From Pseudisothecium myosuroides (taxonomy: Eukaryota > Streptophyta > Bryopsida > Hypnales > Lembophyllaceae): a stretch of 64,000 bases of DNA. The stretch is from assembly GCA_951799445.1 (NCBI GenBank), contig OX637287.1, positions 6,882,001 to 6,946,000 on the forward strand, read 5' to 3'. The position numbers and the translations under genes were made by a program. Of this stretch, positions 1-12,046 are shown piece after piece. The notes beneath the pieces are model-generated. The model did no database searches and had not been told where the DNA came from. It saw only the letters and a list, made by a program, of their open reading frames with translations. Position 1 is the stretch's first letter; each line of letters begins with the position of its first letter.

Positions 1-900
1 TACAAGGGCCCGCATGAGTACCAAAATGAACTTTTGGGGTGGTAAATAACAGAAATTTCTATCAAAACCGGTCACTTCTACGACAAGTGAACTAGAAGGA
101 CTTACCTCCTTATGAAACACTGTAATATAACCAAACAAGCCAGCACTCCAGTTCTGTGCAGGAAAAAATGAAAATATGAGCATTCAAATGAACTTCTAGC
201 AGGGGGTGCCATTAAGAAGCAGATCATCAAACAAAGAATTTGGTTTACTTTGTAAATGTACCTGGTTTGAAGTAGGTCCCGTACAATCATCACCATCCCA
301 TGCACACACCAGAAATAAAACAAATTATCATTTTATTATTGAAACCAGGACTGCATTTTTTTTACAACATTTTGATCAAGATGATAAACAAAAATAAAAA
401 ATTCCGACAATTTCTGGTGTTCGCAATCGTGAAATGCTTATCTACTTCATTGCGTCACTAGTTAATTGAACAATAACGAACTCCAAGCTCCAAGCACTCA
501 AAATGGATACATCATATCACTTATCAATATTACGCAATACATGGTCGTTGATAAAATCTCTCTCAAGGACGGGATAGAAATTGAACATACCTCTATATAC
601 GTGAAGCTTGTCTGGTGTATCAAATGCAATCTGACATGAGAGTTGATGATTGATAATACTGTCGTTGCCAATTACTTCAAATTCTCCAACATTCTATTGC
701 TCAGTTTTGTCTAAGAGAGTAATCTTCAGACAATAACTGTGAGGATTATTTGAACTGCTCACTACAGATTCCGGTGATTCCCTACAGATCGGAAGACGTA
801 TTACGCAAGACATCGAGCAAGACATCGGTCAAAGCATTGCGACAAAATACGAAATTCTGATTTTGATTCAAGGCCATAGCATCAATAAAATCACTGTGAG

Positions 901-3016
901 TTATACACGCTCCCACTGCCTCAGATTGATCTCCTCAACCCAACTGCAAACAAAGGAACAAAAGGTTAGGGTGAGAATCAGCCAAAGCTCCTATGTTCAA
1001 CAACAGGTGATCAATTAAATTCACTATCAAGATCATTGATGGAAGCAAGAGAAGCCAAATTGCATACCTGGGTGATTGCAAGAAACACTTAGTACTATTT
1101 TTGTCACACGTAGCCGGCTGATTTGTTTTTTGAGCATAACTTCTTCGTTTTGGATCCAAATGACTCAAGATTTGTAGTGGAAGTACTCATAACCATTATA
1201 CACTTTGTATAATTTTTTGGTAATTTAAAAAAATATTTTATTATTTTAAAACAGCCCCCGATTTTATGTCACACTTGCTAGTTTGGGGTTTTTTAGTACT
1301 ATTTAGTATCCAAAAAAACGAATTTGGAGCTGAAATTTGGAGGAAATGGTCTTCTAGTAGATTTGTAGCTTTTCAGAGAAGGAATTCTAAAAATAGTTAT
1401 TTTTGTATTGTGTGGAAGTCCACAAAGTGAGCTTCTTTCTGCTTGCATTTTAGAACATGTAAAATATTATTTTGGTGAATTTTTTGGTTAATGACCATCT
1501 CCATAAAGTTTTTACAAATGGCCAATTTTTATTTTATTTATTTAATTTTTTTCCCTATTTTTAACTAATTAAAGCATCAAATGTCTATTTTCTTGAAATT
1601 TAGCACTTCTCTAATTCTCCTACTTAAAGAATTTTTTTATGCTTTTCCTTTGGTGGTTATGTTCATCTTAAAGGTATATACATTGGCCATATTTTTTATA
1701 TTTTTTAAAAATTATTTTTCTAATTTTAAAGTACTCTAGAAAAAACCACAAGTTTTCTTGAAAACGCAACAAATAGTATAGGTGTTTCTTGCAATCACCC
1801 ACCTCTCTTTTTCCTCAACGTAGGCATTTAATTGTGACCTCAAGTTGGAAAGTTCTGTTTCCTATATGAGGAGAAAGATGATGTGAGGATGAACGGAAAT
1901 AACAAATGTTACTACAACGACACCTATCTACAAATCATTCTTAAGGTGGCAATGAGCTTTACAATACAAAGGATAATCAACAAGACCATTGAGACACTAA
2001 ACTTTTATCATTCCGTGATATAAAAGAAATTTTCAATTGCAATTTCACGCAGGATTACAAAAAACTTGTAAACTCTAGTTTCTAGATAAGTTTCTTGATA
2101 CAGTAGTATGTGTGTGCACCTGAACATCTTTGTCTTTTGATGCAATCTCAAGATTCTCCAGTTTTCTTCGGAAGTGAGATATTTCAGACTCTTTGACCTC
2201 CACTTTCCTGAAGCAGAACAAAAAAGTATCAAATCAACTTAGATCGCACATGAAAGAGCAGAACTCCTACAAGTCATTCAACCACTTGAAGTTAGAGGAT
2301 GAGGAAATAATGGGCCCCTTTCAATTTCCTATAGTGCAGAAATTGCATGTTTCAACTCCTCAACATTGCGTTTATTTGATTCTTCAAGAGCAGATTGAGT
2401 GACAAAAATGTGATTGTTCAATTTTTGCGACTCCATTTCTACGTCTTTCTTGAGCAGGCGCTGCCGTTATGCTTCTCTCTTCAGTAAGCCCAACTACAAA
2501 CAAAAAGAATAGAAATAAACACTCCACATTCACAAAGGTTTCAATGATCCTACTGCAATTGTATCAATAATAATAACAATTTGCATTTTTTCTAAAATCT
2601 TGACGAAATTTCAAGATAAAATGTGATGAGGTATTAGGGACATTTCAGTAAAGAAATGAGGGCTTTCAATCCACTTGGGTTTCAAGAGATTCCACCTTTT
2701 TGCACGGCGCCTCATGTCGCATGGCATTCTCCAACCGAATGACGCCCTTGCTATTCCCCTCACGCCAGCGGCGGTGACCACAGTCGCGAACATGGACAGC
2801 ACCAGCATCCGGCACTTGATTCTGCACGACAACCACGAAACCTGCGACACCGAGCCCAACAACAAACCCTAAAACGCCGTGGAGAATCCCACTCTTGCTC
2901 CGCCACCGACCAAAACTCGTGGTTGTAGGCGCCGGATTCTCATGAACGTGCAAATCCTGCACTCCTCTAACGTAGTCTGGGTCCACTCCGGCTATGCTGT
3001 TTCTTGATCTATGCAA
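901..3016 (-). pseudogene. Coiled-coil protein gene with N-terminal membrane segment, apparently decayed
   Basis: I do not recognise the family. On the minus strand, exon-like blocks lie at 3016-2672, about 2500-2370, 2207-2120, 1861-1803 and 943-901. The first block encodes a hydrophobic stretch (GVLGFVVGLGVAGFVVVV) followed by a charged region. The later blocks are heptad-like, for example KVEVKESEISHFRRKLENLE and ETELSNLRSQLNAYVEEKE, ending in NLRQWERV and a stop. The last three blocks join in a consistent phase with good AG/GT borders (cag|gtgcac, tatag|gaa, ag|gtggg, tttgcag|ttgg). The second block, in the frame that reads RQRLLKKDVEMESQ, carries an in-frame TAA before this motif and an in-frame TAG after HAISAL, and no clear donor follows. 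The first block has no in-frame ATG before residue 93 or so; the frame opens with TTG. I read it as a membrane-anchored coiled-coil gene that has decayed, or whose 5' exons are missed. Function unknown. Confidence 0.45.
1070..1800. mobile_element. Non-autonomous TIR element, copy 1 (GGGTGATTGC family, 4-bp target duplication)
   Basis: The left end reads GGGTGATTGCAAGAAACAC and the right end is its inverse (GTGTTTCTTGCAATCACCC), followed inwards by similar subterminal sequence (TAGTACTATTTTTGTCAC). The 4-bp direct repeat ACCT flanks it (1066-1069 and 1801-1804). It is 731 bp, AT-rich and has no coding capacity. A second copy at 62365-63283 has the same termini and a different 4-bp duplication (TCAT). 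The element lies inside an intron of the coiled-coil gene, 2 nt from the exon end. Confidence 0.8.
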
Positions 3017-3429
3017 ATTACGTAAGCGTCAAGGGCGCCGTTCATATATAGAAACAACATGGCGGATTAAAAAGATGCCTCACCTTATGATCCCCTCAAG
3101 TGCAAGCCTGGCGTTGCAAGAAAATCTTTACCAATTCTCCGCTTACTCAAAAATAATGCAAAGTTCATTAGAGGCTTTATGAAATCCTAGCGTTGTAGCC
3201 GCCCTTGAAGATCGACTGCAGACAAACCCTAGGCGCCGCCCCTTAAGAAAAAGATGAACTTTGCAGCCCCGCTTTTACTACCTAGGGAATTCCTCAAGAG
3301 ACCAGGCAACATTAGTGACCAAAATTGCATCGTTTTTCAAAGTTCCCGTGACCGATAAGCAGTCTCCACTTCACAGTACTGTAGAACGTGACCTTCCAAC
3401 TCTAAAAAAGGAATTTCAGCAATTCCTTA

Positions 3430-5123
3430 CTAATCTCTCCTACTGAAAACACCCACATCTCTTATAGTGAAAAACACATCTTCAAAATCCTTATACTGCT
3501 CCAGAATACTGGCTGCTGAGGTCTTCTCTTCGCTAGTTGGAGCTGCATAGATGACAAATGATGTGCCCTCCTTGGACACTCTTACAAACGCCCTTGCTCC
3601 TATAAAGAGGGATTTCTTCATTTGTGATTTTCTAACACGTTTGATAACAGGTTTTCTAACAAGGTTCTTGTCTGAATGTTCCAAAAGAAAGGAAAAAGTC
3701 ATCTTCTGCAACTTCCAGTCTATAGATGGGTTGTATTTTTTCTAACCAAGAGAGACCAAGAATAATAGGGTTTGATGGGATTCTAATGACATTGAAGATA
3801 ATTTGGCTACTATAGCCTTCAAGTGTCACCTCTAGAGGCATTGTTTCATGGGTAACACTGCCTGAGGACAAAAGTCGTCCATCTATCACTTCTACATGGA
3901 CGGGCTGAAATTTCTGAACTAAAGGAAATTTATGACTCTTGACAAATTCTTCATCTAGAAAACAAGCAGATGCTCCTGAAGCTAACAAAACACTGGTTTT
4001 AAGTTTATGAGGACCAAAAGATAAGGGAATTGTAAAACAAGGTGCAGGTTGAGCGGAAAGAGAGGAACCTAAATGTTGTTTTGAAACTAAATTGTCCAGC
4101 CGCACGGTTCCTATTGTGACTAGGCATCCGCGTTTTCCTGGACTATGGCAGCTCTGGTCTTGATAATACGTTGATTTGGCTTCTTTGGGCAATTGAGGAC
4201 TCTGTGACCTCCTTCACCGCAATACAAGAATAGTCTTTCCTCCATCCATTGCTTCTTCTCTTCTGGAATAATATGTTTGACATGTATTGCGTCGATTTGC
4301 ATATCTGCCACCTCCAAATGAGAATTCGGACTGCCTGCTGACACAGATGAGGTCTGCCAAATTGTCTGCTCCCTTGATGGAATCCATGAGCTCTGGTCCT
4401 GGCGACGTTGGAAAAGTTGGTTGTCACACTTGACCGCTTGACTAATTGCCTCATTGAGCGTTTGCGGGTCAAAGAGCGACAACAACAAATCCTTCACAGC
4501 ATCCTTCAAGCTCCAATAGAATTGGCTCATAAGTACTGCTTCATCCCAGTTGATGTCACACACAAGTTGTCTAAAGTCTAAGGCGTAAGCCGATGTAGAA
4601 CGTGTCCCTTGCCGTAGGGACCGAATCTTTGTTGTTGCCCAACAATTCAACGAGCCTTGTCATGCTCTCCAAATGCTTCCGCAAAGGCCTCCAAAAAAGT
4701 GTCAAAGTTGTTCAAGATGGGTGATCCTTTCTCAAACAAGGGAGCAAACCATGATAAAGCTTGTCCCGTAAACAATGTCCCAATCAATCCAATTCGTGAT
4801 TCTTCTGTTGGATAATGCTCCGACTATAAGGCGATTATCAATTGAATTTGATTGACAAACCCTCAAAACTTGGAGCACGTGCCATCAAATTTTTCAAGCA
4901 GGCTTACACGAGGTTCCTTCCGTTGTGGTGGTGGTGTTGGATCTTGTCGAATCACAAGTAGAGCTCCTCCCTCCAGGTTGGCGGTAACTTGATGTTGTTG
5001 AAGGTCACCAATGACTCCTTCAATCATTGTGGTCCGGACCGATAATGTGTTGATATCATTAAGGATAGTCTCTAACTTAGCCTCGGCGGATTCAGGCACA
5101 ATAACGTCCTGAGTCTTAGCCAT
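3430..5123 (-). pseudogene. Broken gag-protease reading frame of the Ty3/gypsy remnant
   Basis: The frame is split into at least four pieces. The gag N-terminus starts at the ATG at 5123 and ends with a typical LLEKFDGT motif. The gag C-terminal piece (4650-4120) contains a zinc knuckle whose first cysteine is lost (LFLYCGEGGHRVLNC). The protease piece (4192-3656) has the active-site region as LLASGASACFLDEE, where the catalytic Asp of D-T/S-G is replaced by Ala. The last piece (3711-3430) holds the ILEQYKDFEDVF motif that normally leads into reverse transcriptase, then diverges. These changes mean no functional polyprotein could be made. Confidence 0.75.
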
Positions 5124-5191
5124 ACTAAAAGACAAGAATAACCGAAAATAAAATCTTGGCTCAGTGGAGGTTATATTGCAAGATGGGCCCT

Positions 5192-5205
5192 AACTCTAAT
5201 ACTCA
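5192..5205 (-). other. Degenerate primer-binding site, initiator tRNA-Met type
   Basis: The minus strand reads TGAGTATTAGAGTT just inside the putative LTR end. It resembles the plant PBS consensus TGGTATCAGAGC with one extra base and C-to-T changes, the pattern expected from deamination of methylated cytosines. Confidence 0.4.
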
Positions 5206-5207
5206 AA

Positions 5208-5472
5208 TGACGACAAACTGTCAGGGACACATGAAACAAGAATACTTGACAAGAACTGGAACCCTAAAGCACTAGAAGAATAAAAATTTATATGAACTTG
5301 AACTGATATGAACTTGGATTAACAAGATGAGCACACAAAATAACAAGAGAGGTGAGCGATGACTCCAAGAGATGCGTTGTCGAGACTGAAGGACTTTTCA
5401 GCCTTGACTCCTATATATAACCTAATCTAAAGTAAAAGGAACTAGAAGGTTCCAGAGGTCATGTCCCTAACA
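5208..5472 (-). repeat. Candidate 5' LTR of the Ty3/gypsy remnant
   Basis: On the minus strand a segment starts TGTTAGGGACATGACC (ending at 5472 on plus), holds a TATATATAGG box near 5410-5418, and ends in TGTCGTCA near 5208. It sits directly before the primer-binding-like site. No second LTR is present to confirm the borders, so they are inferred from TG...CA ends and position. Confidence 0.5.
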
Positions 5473-6068
5473 AATGAAGATCAAGTATTGAAGGTTAATG
5501 AAGGTCCACATCATTTTTCTTGTTAAATAAACACATACTGAAAGATGTACAAGTTTATAAGTGGATGTGGTAATGTGGATTGTCTATTAGTTAAAAATAG
5601 ACATTTATATATTTTCATATTAGTCCTACAATAGGAGTTTATTAATTATAAGATCAATTGGTAGTTATTTTTAAGTTAACATTTATGTTAGCATTTAAGT
5701 TTTCTAATTGCTTTTATTTTATTTAATAGACTATAAAAATATAGGTTATAAAGGGACAATATATTTGACAGATGATATATATTATGGGATAGGAATTATA
5801 TTATGGGAGAAATATATATGATGGAAAATAGGGAGGTGAGGAAATATATTAGGATATATGTTATTTGGAAAGTTAATATTTTATATAAATTTATGTATTT
5901 GAATTATTGACTTTGATATTTGATTCTTGATTCTTAACCATTGTTTAAAAATATACAAACATTTAGCACAACTAAAAACCCTATGCTTTTCTAGATAGAT
6001 TGCAAACTTCGCAACAACGTATTACAAGAATTGCAGCGTTCTAATATTGATTTAAAAAACAAAATAAA
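5473..6068. other. AT-rich spacer, no feature seen
   Basis: Very AT-rich DNA with TATA-rich runs between the retrotransposon remnant and the inverted repeat. I see no coding frame or structured repeat. Confidence 0.6.
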
Positions 6069-6760
6069 GAAGGGTTTCCATTGTTCTACATGCAATTGAG
6101 ATTTGCCAATTCCAAAAGATGATTTACAAAATTATGCTGCAAAGCTTATTCTTGACATTGCAAATCGTCTCCTTCGTGAGTCTACGGCATATGTGGACTC
6201 CACATAGAGTACTATGCATGAAGTATAAAAAAGTTTATGGATCCAAGATTTTTGAAAAGAGTATGTTCCAAAAAACGATGATCTTGAACAAATCTACGCT
6301 TTAGCATCTCTCTGAGATCCTTTTGGAGATTTATTCCATTTAGTCAATAGAATTTTTACTTTGGATAAAATTTCATTAACCAAATAGACTAATTTTTCAG
6401 AGGAATCTTGGAGAGATGCTGGAGCGTAGATTTGTTCAAGATCATTGTTTTTTGGAACATATTCCTTCCAAAAATCTTGGGCCCATAAAATCTTCGATAT
6501 TTCATGCATAGTACTCTGTGTAGAGCCCACATACGCCGTAGACTCAAGAAGGGGATGATTTTCAATGTCAAGAACATGCTTTGCAACATGATTTTGCAAA
6601 TCATCTTTTGCAATTGACAAATCTCAATTACATGTAGAAGAATGGAATCCCTTCTTTTCTTACATTGCAAATTGTCCCCTTTGTGAGTCTACAACATATG
6701 TTGGCTATACACAAGTATTGTGCATAAAGTATTAAAGATTTATGGACCCAAGAGTTGTGA
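6069..6760. repeat. Inverted duplication of a gene-like fragment, plus a third partial copy
   Basis: The left arm (about 6069-6321) and right arm (about 6404-6655) are roughly 250-bp inverted copies separated by about 82 bp. A third, partial copy in the left-arm orientation runs about 6663-6760. On the minus strand, the right arm plus spacer carry an open frame of about 107 codons (6620-6294), with motifs such as DDLQNHVAKHVLDIENH and EKLVYLVNEILSKVKILL. The left arm encodes the same peptide with stops. This suggests an ancestral coding sequence of unknown family, duplicated head-to-head. The frame opens with TTG, so it is not an intact gene. A read-through transcript would fold into a long hairpin. 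Confidence 0.6.
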
Positions 6761-9408
6761 ATCCCCGATTCATGTATTGTTATGCACAATAACTTAGTGA
6801 CGACATTTCAAGTAACATGTGACAATAATTCATATGTCCATTGCAAAAAAACTATAGGAAGACATCAATCTACATTTAAAGGCAAAATTAAAAAATAAAT
6901 TATTATAGCTATCCTCAATTTAAACAAAGAAAAAAGTCAAAAATTCCTATGTGTTTTGAATCTATAAGAAGGCAAAAGATATGCATTTTCGGATTGAGAT
7001 TTTAAAATGGAAACAATCTAAAGAGTTAAAAGTATAAGCATAGGATCTTATTTTTATCTTCATTTATAAAATGTTGAAAAAAAATTTAGATTCAATTTTT
7101 TTTTCATTTCTAAGATACTAGTCTTCAAATTTTTCCACATTGTCTTTTTTCAAATTGGTATTGAGTATTATATATGGAATATTTGCGTCATACATGCCAC
7201 AAGATTATTACAGAAATTGCATATTTGGCTAAAAAAATGAAACAATTCATAGAAAATACATGCAAATTTAGAATGATGCCCACAATATACTTTAGGATTT
7301 GTATTTTGAAATTATATTGAAAAAAAATAGAAAACATTCAAAAAATCAAAGTCAACTATTGACAAGTGACTCAATTTTTGAAGTATTCATCTTTTTTATT
7401 TTCTTTGAGCATGTTTATCTTAAATTTAGAGGAGTAATTCAATTCAAAAATCTAACAACTTGATTAAACTTCTACTTACAAAGCAATATCGTCTTCCAAC
7501 CTCTATATGATAGGTTAAATTAATTTACATAATACAAATAATTAATACATAATATAGGTATACACATTATAGATTTTCTTCTCAATTGACACCTATAAAC
7601 ATTTATTCATTATTTTAAGGGTTGAAAAGGAAGCCAAGTGGGACAAAGGTCCATAATGAGTTTTCCTACCTTACTTTCCAATAAATGCCCCTCAATTATG
7701 GAATAGTCGTCATTATTTTTAGAGCTTCTCTACTAGGAATAGTGACCAGTTCAACAAAAATTGTCTTAGGATTTAGAATAAATTAATGTAGCCCCAAAAG
7801 TCTATTATAAGGCACCCCTTTTAGGTGCCTCCGACATAATCTTCACATGTCTACCACTTTGGGCAATTTTGAGGAGGCATAATAGTGCACACACTAGTAG
7901 AATATAAGCCATATAGACTAAAAAATAGACCTACAAAAATACCCACATAACCAACTTGACTAGCTTTTGATCTTTTAAGGCATGTTTATCAAATCTACAC
8001 AATCTATATTTCTACTAGTGATGCTACCATAAGATTCCTTGACCATGAATGCAAAGTTTAACCCGACACTTCTTCATAAATGCCACTTGCCCTCTTAGAG
8101 CCGCAAGATTCCATGGTCAGCATGAAACAAAGCCCTCAAAATGACAACATTGTAGAAGTGGAGAAAGGCCTAGACTCCATGGTGCAAAAGAACACAACAC
8201 TTATCCTATAGTGGCAGTTTTGGTGGCTTGAAGTACTAGAATAGACTAAGGATGACCTAAAAGCACCCCTAATTTTGCTTCTGTAACCAAACATTGCAAC
8301 GGTACATGCCGTACCAATTCATGTCCCCTTATTGTTTCACTTTCCAGGAAAGGTGCCTCAATCCAACGATGGTACTTGGATCCCTAAACCACATGACATT
8401 TTCTATTTACCTACTCTTTTTACTCCTTCGTTGGCTTAAGATGGAATAATTACATTATCAGAGGTTTTGCTAGCTTACGTGGAGTATATAGTACAAATAC
8501 AAAGAATGTCGTGTAGAAGGAAGAAATTGCAGAGGCCTCCAAATTGCTCATGTAGGCTACATTAGGTTTACATTTTTGTAATTGTCATCTAAATACAATA
8601 TATTACAGTGACTACTTACCGTTTGTATTGAGGATATTTTTAATAAGATCATTTCCAATGCAAAGACAAAGAAAGGGAAGGAAAGTTGGTAGGAGTAAGT
8701 CTGTTGCCATAGCCAAGGCTAGGCCACAATCCAACCTACTATGCCTCTAATGCAACGCAATGAGAAAGAATAGTAAATCAAGCAGCAAGGATATTTGAAT
8801 TATAAAAAAAATTATAAAAATATAGATAAGAAAATATTTTTCATAAAAAAAAGACATTTCATGCACAAAAAGGAAGTTTCAATTTATGGACATGGACAAC
8901 AAAGTTTGAAAAGGTATGCAATTATAACTTTTATTATTGTGAGCCAACTTGAGGGGTTTCTATATTTTGCCAACTTGCCAAGCTTGAGAAGGAAAATGGC
9001 GAGGCTGGGAATAAAGAAAGACAAATATTGGTTGCATTGGAGCATGTTTTTGTTTAGTGACCCCGTCATTGTGCCTTTGTCTTGTTGGACTTAGTTGCAT
9101 TGAAGATGCTCTTAGAGCATTGCTACCAGTCTCAGCGACACCATTTTTTACTTGCACTACTTAGTTTGAAAAGCCGGCTTTGCACCAACACCCACTCACA
9201 TTAAAAGTTGTGTCATTCCTCCTATCATTTCTACATTTGCTTGGCAATGGCAGGCCTTTGTAGTGGGCAGTATTACACTCACTCCAACTTGATCAACTTT
9301 AACTATGGCCTTAGTGGAAGACGTGGAGGCTAGCGAGAGGTGTGGGAAAAAAGGGAAGAACTTTAACGGGGACTTACCGGTTGATTGGTGTAAAGCACCG
9401 GTTCTTGA
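6761..9408. other. AT-rich gene-poor region
   Basis: Short frames here have no recognisable domain or splice-supported continuation. A PIF/Harbinger-like terminus joins another at 9104-9120 (GATGCTC-TTA-GAGCATTGC), so part of this stretch is probably old MITE sequence. Confidence 0.5.
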
Positions 9409-10688
9409 GAGCATGGCCACCACTACACTTTAGGTTTGACACTCTTCAAATGTGGATGAAAAGCGCTATGGACCCTTCACAATATCTTGACTCTTGATAC
9501 TCGATCATAGCATATCAAAGAATGACCCTTGAAATCACTATTCATCCTAAATTTAGTTGCTTTATCATTTACTCTACTTAACCCCTAAAGGACCAAGGCC
9601 TTTTTTCGCCCAAAAAACACTCAAAATTGCCATTTCTATAGCAGGAAGTAAAAAAATTAAAATTATTTTTTTTCACATCTAATTGTAGGATTTTACACCC
9701 AACTAGTATGAGAGTGTGTGGAAAAAATTTCAGAATTTTTGACCGCTCAAATTGCAAGATATCTGCATTTAAAGTGGAAAAAACAAGTTTTTCAACACAT
9801 TGCGGGACTAGATTTTTTGACTTTGAACATTTTTAATTTAAAATTTTTGCACTACAGAGTTTTGAGCTTAAAATCTTTGTAGTGGAGAATTGAATTGACA
9901 GTCTAGGAAAAAAAAATAAAAAAACCTTAATTATCATTCTTAAAAAAATTGTTAAGTAGAAATAGGTACAAGCTAGAAGGAAAATCTAAAATATTAATAT
10001 CTATTAGATGGAATTAAAATGCACTAATCCCAATGGTGAGATTGTTCTAGCAAGTAAACTAAACCATGCAAAAAAAAATTTGAAAAATTTGAAAAATTGC
10101 ATTCAGAAATGAATCCTACAAATTATTTTTTTCAAGAAGATGCTCTATCTGCCCAAAAAACAAGAATGTCCATAACTTTCTCATAACAAATCCAAATGAA
10201 ATGAATCAAAGCTTTCCAGACAAAAAAAATATAATCTATGAGAAAAAAATTAAAATTTTTGTCCTTTTTTTTTTGCTTCCCAGACTGCCCCCTGTCCCCT
10301 ATTTTGAGCTTATTTGGTCATAACTTTTTTTCCCGGGCACCGATTGTGAAAAAAATTATATTCCCACGAAGCTAATCAGTTTTTCTATCTCCAAAAAATA
10401 TTCAAAAAATCAGGAGAAAATTTCAGCCTTTAGGTACCTGTCCAAAAATGCATTTGTCCCCCGAAGGAACAATGGTCCTTTAGGGGTTAATGAGTGGTCA
10501 CTTGACTATTTACGGGCCTTGATTGGTGAGCATGGGTGACGGACAAGAAAATTGAGGATTTTCGAAATTAGATGGAAAATTTGAGCATGCTGTGGTGAGT
10601 AACGGTGACCATGCTCTCCGGAGGCACTAAGTGCCTTGCCACTTCTTTCACGCCGTGGTTCAATTTTCCGGAACTGGTGGCCATGCTC
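9409..10688. mobile_element. PIF/Harbinger-like MITE carrying a nested TTAA element
   Basis: The left end is GAGCATGGCCACCA and the right end is its exact inverse (TGGTGGCCATGCTC, ending 10688). The flanking triplets are TGA and TGG, so the target duplication is not clean. Removing the nested 905-bp TTAA element leaves about 370 bp, close to the 369 and 433 bp of the Harbinger-like pair at 43.8-44.6 kb. The termini resemble GAGCATCNCCAC ends of plant Harbinger MITEs. Confidence 0.6.
9582..10486. mobile_element. TTAA-flanked TIR element (type CCCCTAAAGGACCA), 905 bp
   Basis: Termini CCCCTAAAGGACCA and TGGTCCTTTAGGGG form a perfect 14-bp inverted repeat, flanked by TTAA at 9578-9581 and 10487-10490. 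The interior is AT-rich with no protein-coding frame. A TTAA target is typical of piggyBac-like and some Kolobok elements; no transposase is present to decide. Partial relatives are seen near 11583-12000 and 45000-45627. Confidence 0.8.
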
Positions 10689-11582
10689 TGGACCTTATCC
10701 TATGCAGGGCCCGGTAAATAATTCAACATATATATAAAAAGAAACTCGACTGAGTAAGGCAGGGCGGCCTTTTTTTTCTCATCAATTCTTGCACGTGCAA
10801 TCTCAGAATGGAACTGGGGGCACTGACATTGATGACACTGCCCGGAGGAAAATCTGGGCAGACCGACAATCTGACGGAGTAGTAATTTTGTTTTATATTA
10901 AGTTAGCGGCTTGGCTGAGCTTGGCATCAGAAATTCAGGGCCCTGGAAGGCCGGCATAAGAGACGGTCAGGGTCTCACGGATCGAATTGATGAAGATGCC
11001 ATTTGCAGGGCGCACTTGAGGTGTCAGAGACACTTGGACTTCCCACCGCGACTGAAACGGAATTCAGGGTCTTAAGTTATTCAGTGTGGCGGTTTCCCCA
11101 TGTGAAAAAAATGTTACGCATTGAAGAATGGATGAAATCGCCAAGATTCATCCACCCACAAAAAGTCAAAGTAGGATGATATTGTCACACTTGGACAAAT
11201 ATACAGGAATCAGAGTGGCTTTTTTTGGCTTTTTAGTGCCAAATTGCACTAGGAAAAAGAATTGGCTAAAAAATGACGACGAACTATGAAGTTTATTTGT
11301 CAGAAGACTTCAAATTTAAAAAGTCTTGGATGAAATCATCAGATTGTGGATAAAAATAGAATTATACATATATGATATGTGCTAATGTGATATTTTCTAT
11401 CCAATATATGGATGAATGTTGAAATTTAGAACACCACTATAACAATTTATGTTACCACTTTGTCATTTCATAAAAAAATGAATAACCCTCCCTAATAGGC
11501 ATCCAAATGAATACCACATGTTTTTTCATCCCAAAAATACTTATTTTATGAATGTAAGTAGATTCATCAATCCAAGTAGTCC
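10689..11582. other. Intergenic DNA, no gene seen
   Basis: Mixed-composition spacer between MITEs, moderately GC-rich near 10.8-11.1 kb. No coding frame, RNA gene or clear repeat terminus was found. Confidence 0.5.
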
Positions 11583-12003
11583 CTAAACCCCTGAGGCATT
11601 TTATTTCATCAAAAAACACTAAAATCTACCATCACACAATTCAAAAAGCTTTAGAAATTGTTTTTTTCCGCATATCTACCATAGGATCTTGCACTAGACT
11701 GGTATAAAAATGTGTGGAAGAAATTTCAAAAGCTTTAGCCGCGTCGATTGCAACATATTTACGTTTGAAGTGAATAAATTCAGGATTTTTGTACCTTGCA
11801 TGACTAGATTTTTAGGCTTTGGATGTTCTTAACTTAAAATTTTTGCACTACACATTTTGAATTTCTAATATTTTATGTTAAAAAATTGAGTTGAAGTCTA
11901 GGGGATTTTTTAAAAAAAAAACATGTTTGATTTTCATTCTCTAAAAAATTCTTTAGTAGAAGTAGATAAGAGATTGAAGAAAACACAAAATCATTAATAT
12001 CAC
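11583..12003. repeat. Partial relative of the 9582-10486 TTAA element
   Basis: It begins TAAACCCCTGAGGCATTT and shares internal motifs with the 9.6-kb element in the same order (ACTAGATTTTT, then AAAATTTTTGCACTACA). No matching right end is seen before the next MITE begins, so it is truncated or strongly diverged. Confidence 0.4.
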
Positions 12004-12046
12004 ATCCTTGAGCCCTATTTTGGGGGAATAGGTGGCAATGCTCTAG

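Larger units (their letters stand above)
3430..5472 (-). mobile_element. Truncated Ty3/gypsy-type LTR retrotransposon remnant
   Basis: Reading on the minus strand the order is LTR-like sequence, a primer-binding-like site, gag, zinc knuckle, aspartic protease, and the linker that normally precedes reverse transcriptase. It stops there, with no reverse transcriptase, RNase H, integrase or 3' LTR in this window. The order and the gag-protease sequence are typical of plant Ty3/gypsy elements. The remnant lies 0.4 kb upstream of the coiled-coil gene and is non-autonomous. Confidence 0.8.

Noticed and set aside
8795..9094. 99-codon lysine-rich frame
   Set aside because: AT-rich composition artefact; no domain, splice support or conserved motif.
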